DNA from: Roseimicrobium gellanilyticum
GTDB taxonomy: Bacteria > Verrucomicrobiota > Verrucomicrobiia > Verrucomicrobiales > Verrucomicrobiaceae
Assembly (NCBI RefSeq): GCF_003315205.1
Contig: NZ_QNRR01000007.1
Location: forward strand, 124,001-188,000
Length of the DNA stretch: 64,000 nucleotides
Direction: 5' to 3'
The notes under the pieces are model-generated. The model did no database searches and had not been told where the DNA came from. It saw nothing but the letters and a program-made list of their open reading frames with translations. How positions within the stretch are numbered: position 1 is the stretch's first letter; each line of letters begins with the position of its first letter. Both the position numbers and the translations under genes were made by a program. Shown piece after piece: positions 63,046-64,000 of this stretch.

Positions 63046-63438
63046 ATGAGCAATACGAAAATGTACGTGGGCAACCTGTCTTGGACAGCCACTGAAACCG
63101 ATGTCCGTGCCCTCTTCGAGCAGTACGGCGATGTCACGGATATTCATCTTCCTTCCGATCGTGAAACGGGCCGCCCGCGTGGTTTTGCCTTCGTGACCAT
63201 GGGTACCAAGGAAGCCATGGAAGCTGCGATCAAGGCATTGGATGGTTCCGAATGGATGGGTCGTCCCCTCAAGATCAATGAAGCCCGTCCTCGTGAAGAG
63301 CGCGCTGGCGGCGGCGGTGGTTATGGTGGTGGCGGCGGCGGCTACGGCGGTGGCGGCGGTCGCAAGGGTGGTGGCGGCGGCTACGGCGGCGGCGGTGGTG
63401 GTGGCTATGGCGGCGGTGGCCGTCGTGATCGCTACTAA
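63046..63438 (+). CDS. Glycine-rich RNA-binding protein (RRM domain)
   Basis: The 130-residue protein has one RRM: RNP2 KMYVGNLSW at about 5-13 and RNP1 RGFAFVTM at about 45-52, with [15 protein letters not shown] and [26 protein letters not shown] between and after. The C-terminal 45 residues are Gly-rich with YGGGGGG units and Arg at the end (GGRRDRY), a flexible RNA-binding tail. Such proteins are widespread in cyanobacteria, Planctomycetes and Verrucomicrobia, often cold-inducible. The Gly-rich DNA is a run of GGC/GGT and may be prone to slippage. A terminator follows. Confidence 0.94.
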   Translation: MSNTKMYVGNLSWTATETDVRALFEQYGDVTDIHLPSDRETGRPRGFAFVTMGTKEAMEAAIKALDGSEWMGRPLKINEARPREERAGGGGGYGGGGGGYGGGGGRKGGGGGYGGGGGGGYGGGGRRDRY

Positions 63439-63861
63439 GCATCCCTGACTCACCAGAGTCCGATTCAAATTTGAGGAGCAGCATCGCGAGATGCTGCTCT
63501 TTTTCTTTTGTGGGAGGGTGGAGATTGAAACTGCCGGGTACTTGGGGGCAGGATAGACCTCTTGAGCGTCCCTCTGGTCTCTCTGAACCGGTGGGGAGCC
63601 GCTGCGCCGGCTTCCTTACTAGAGCGGGCGGAGGTGGGGCGGAGCTTCCCGGTGATACCGGCTTGTGAGGCACCAGTTCCACACCGCCTCTGCCCACCTG
63701 ATTAGGAAGCCGACGCGGCGGCTCCCCACCGGGTTATCAGGTATGCCACGATGCATACCGGAAGATTGCTCCAGAGTACTACCTCGATTGCAGTGGCTCT
63801 GAGGCGATACACTTTCTCGCCTCCACTGTGCCAGCTCACGGCCAGTCCGTTCAATTCGCGC
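63439..63861. repeat. Intergenic region with a roughly 50 bp imperfect inverted repeat (63588-63637 and 63683-63732)
   Basis: The gap between the RRM gene and prs has no gene. After the RRM terminator, 63588-63616 and the reverse complement of 63704-63732 match at 27 of 29 bases; pairing continues imperfectly with one gap to about 63637/63683. The arms bracket about 45 bp. No transposase or target duplication is visible. It may be a REP/MITE-like element or a hairpin RNA. Confidence 0.6.
63475..63509 (+). terminator. Rho-independent terminator of the RRM gene
   Basis: A 9 bp stem (63475-63483 and 63491-63499; GAGCAGCAT/ATGCTGCTC) is followed by TTTTTCTTTT, 36 bp past the stop. Confidence 0.9.
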
Positions 63862-64000
63862 TCAGCCCACATTGAAGAGCGAGGTCACCGACTCGTCATC
63901 GTGAATGCGCTTGATGGCTTCGCTCAGGAGTGGCGCCACACTGAGCGCGGTCACTTTGCTGCCATAGGCCTGCGGCACGGAGTTCGTGGTGAAGACTTCC
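63862..64000 (-). CDS. prs: Ribose-phosphate pyrophosphokinase, C-terminal end (cut by window edge)
   Basis: The reverse strand reads open from the right edge to a TGA at 63862-63864, giving a 45-residue C-terminus: VFTTNSVPQAYGSKVTALSV, then APLLSEAIKRIHDDESVTSL and FNVG. This is the end of PRPP synthetase (the T-N-[ST]-[IV]-P strand, then SVAPLL-EAI-RIH--ESV-SLF). The enzyme makes PRPP from ribose 5-phosphate and ATP for nucleotide synthesis. Catalytic parts lie outside the window. Confidence 0.9.
   Translation of the reverse strand, partial: EVFTTNSVPQAYGSKVTALSVAPLLSEAIKRIHDDESVTSLFNVG

Noticed and set aside
63439-63861. tRNA gene or complete insertion sequence in the RRM-prs gap
   Set aside because: No cloverleaf with a T-loop GTTCRANNC, and no transposase frame; only the inverted repeat is seen.

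Overview
The window looks like a chromosomal segment of a GC-rich member of the Verrucomicrobiota (Verrucomicrobiaceae-like; the nearest genus cannot be fixed from sequence alone). The basis is the mix of family types that go together in the Planctomycetes-Verrucomicrobia group: a PSCyt1/DUF1549/DUF1553 protein paired with a DUF1501 protein, a c-type cytochrome fused to a formylglycine-enzyme-like domain, a TAT-exported Gfo/Idh/MocA oxidoreductase, a DUF1080 3-keto-disaccharide hydrolase, and an ECF sigma factor followed by a FecR-like membrane protein. Housekeeping genes are rpoA-rplQ, a DinG-type helicase, an Fe/Mn superoxide dismutase and the 3' end of prs. I found no tRNA, rRNA, CRISPR array, insertion sequence or prophage gene.

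Layout. 1-4.0 kb: apbE (cut by the left edge), cytochrome/FGE-like protein, oxidoreductase. 4.1-7.4 kb: four small unknown genes, one encoding an Ala-Ile-Gly repeat, facing a class III nucleotide cyclase across a 350 bp gap that holds a 36 bp inverted repeat. 7.4-14.4 kb: a lipoprotein hydrolase, a methyltransferase, a LolCE/MacB-type permease and ATPase, a LolA-like protein and a repeat protein with a poly-Asp tail. 14.6-27 kb: a biosynthetic locus with a 2564-residue reducing polyketide synthase (KS-AT-DH-MT-ER-KR-ACP), a free condensation domain, a fatty acid desaturase and a divergent asparagine synthetase. 27-36 kb: TPR/amidase operon, rpoA-rplQ, a possible toxin-antitoxin pair, release-factor-like protein, peroxiredoxin, DMT transporter and PhyH oxygenase. 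35-42 kb: DUF1501/PSD1 operon divergent from an ECF sigma/FecR-CBM96 operon. 42-53 kb: VOC protein, NfeD protease, DinG, then a type II fatty-acid-like set (ACP, FabG, a ketosynthase homologue without its Cys, an intact ketosynthase) divergent from an acyl-activating enzyme. 53-64 kb: PAP2-GT39 fusion, RMD1 protein, repeat-rich intergenic region, His-rich TIGR03943-like protein with its permease, sodA/B, DUF1080 hydrolase, RRM protein, a second large inverted repeat and prs.

How the genes work together. The best candidate for an undescribed system is the 14.6-27 kb locus. One iterative synthase would build a reduced, C-methylated acyl chain from malonyl units. It has no thioesterase, so the free C-domain protein probably releases the chain onto an alcohol or amine, the desaturase adds a double bond, and the asparagine synthetase may amidate a carboxylate. 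The 46.5-51.3 kb locus is a second, independent acyl-chain pathway built from discrete enzymes. Several large antisense frames in this GC-rich DNA are shadows of real genes and were left out.
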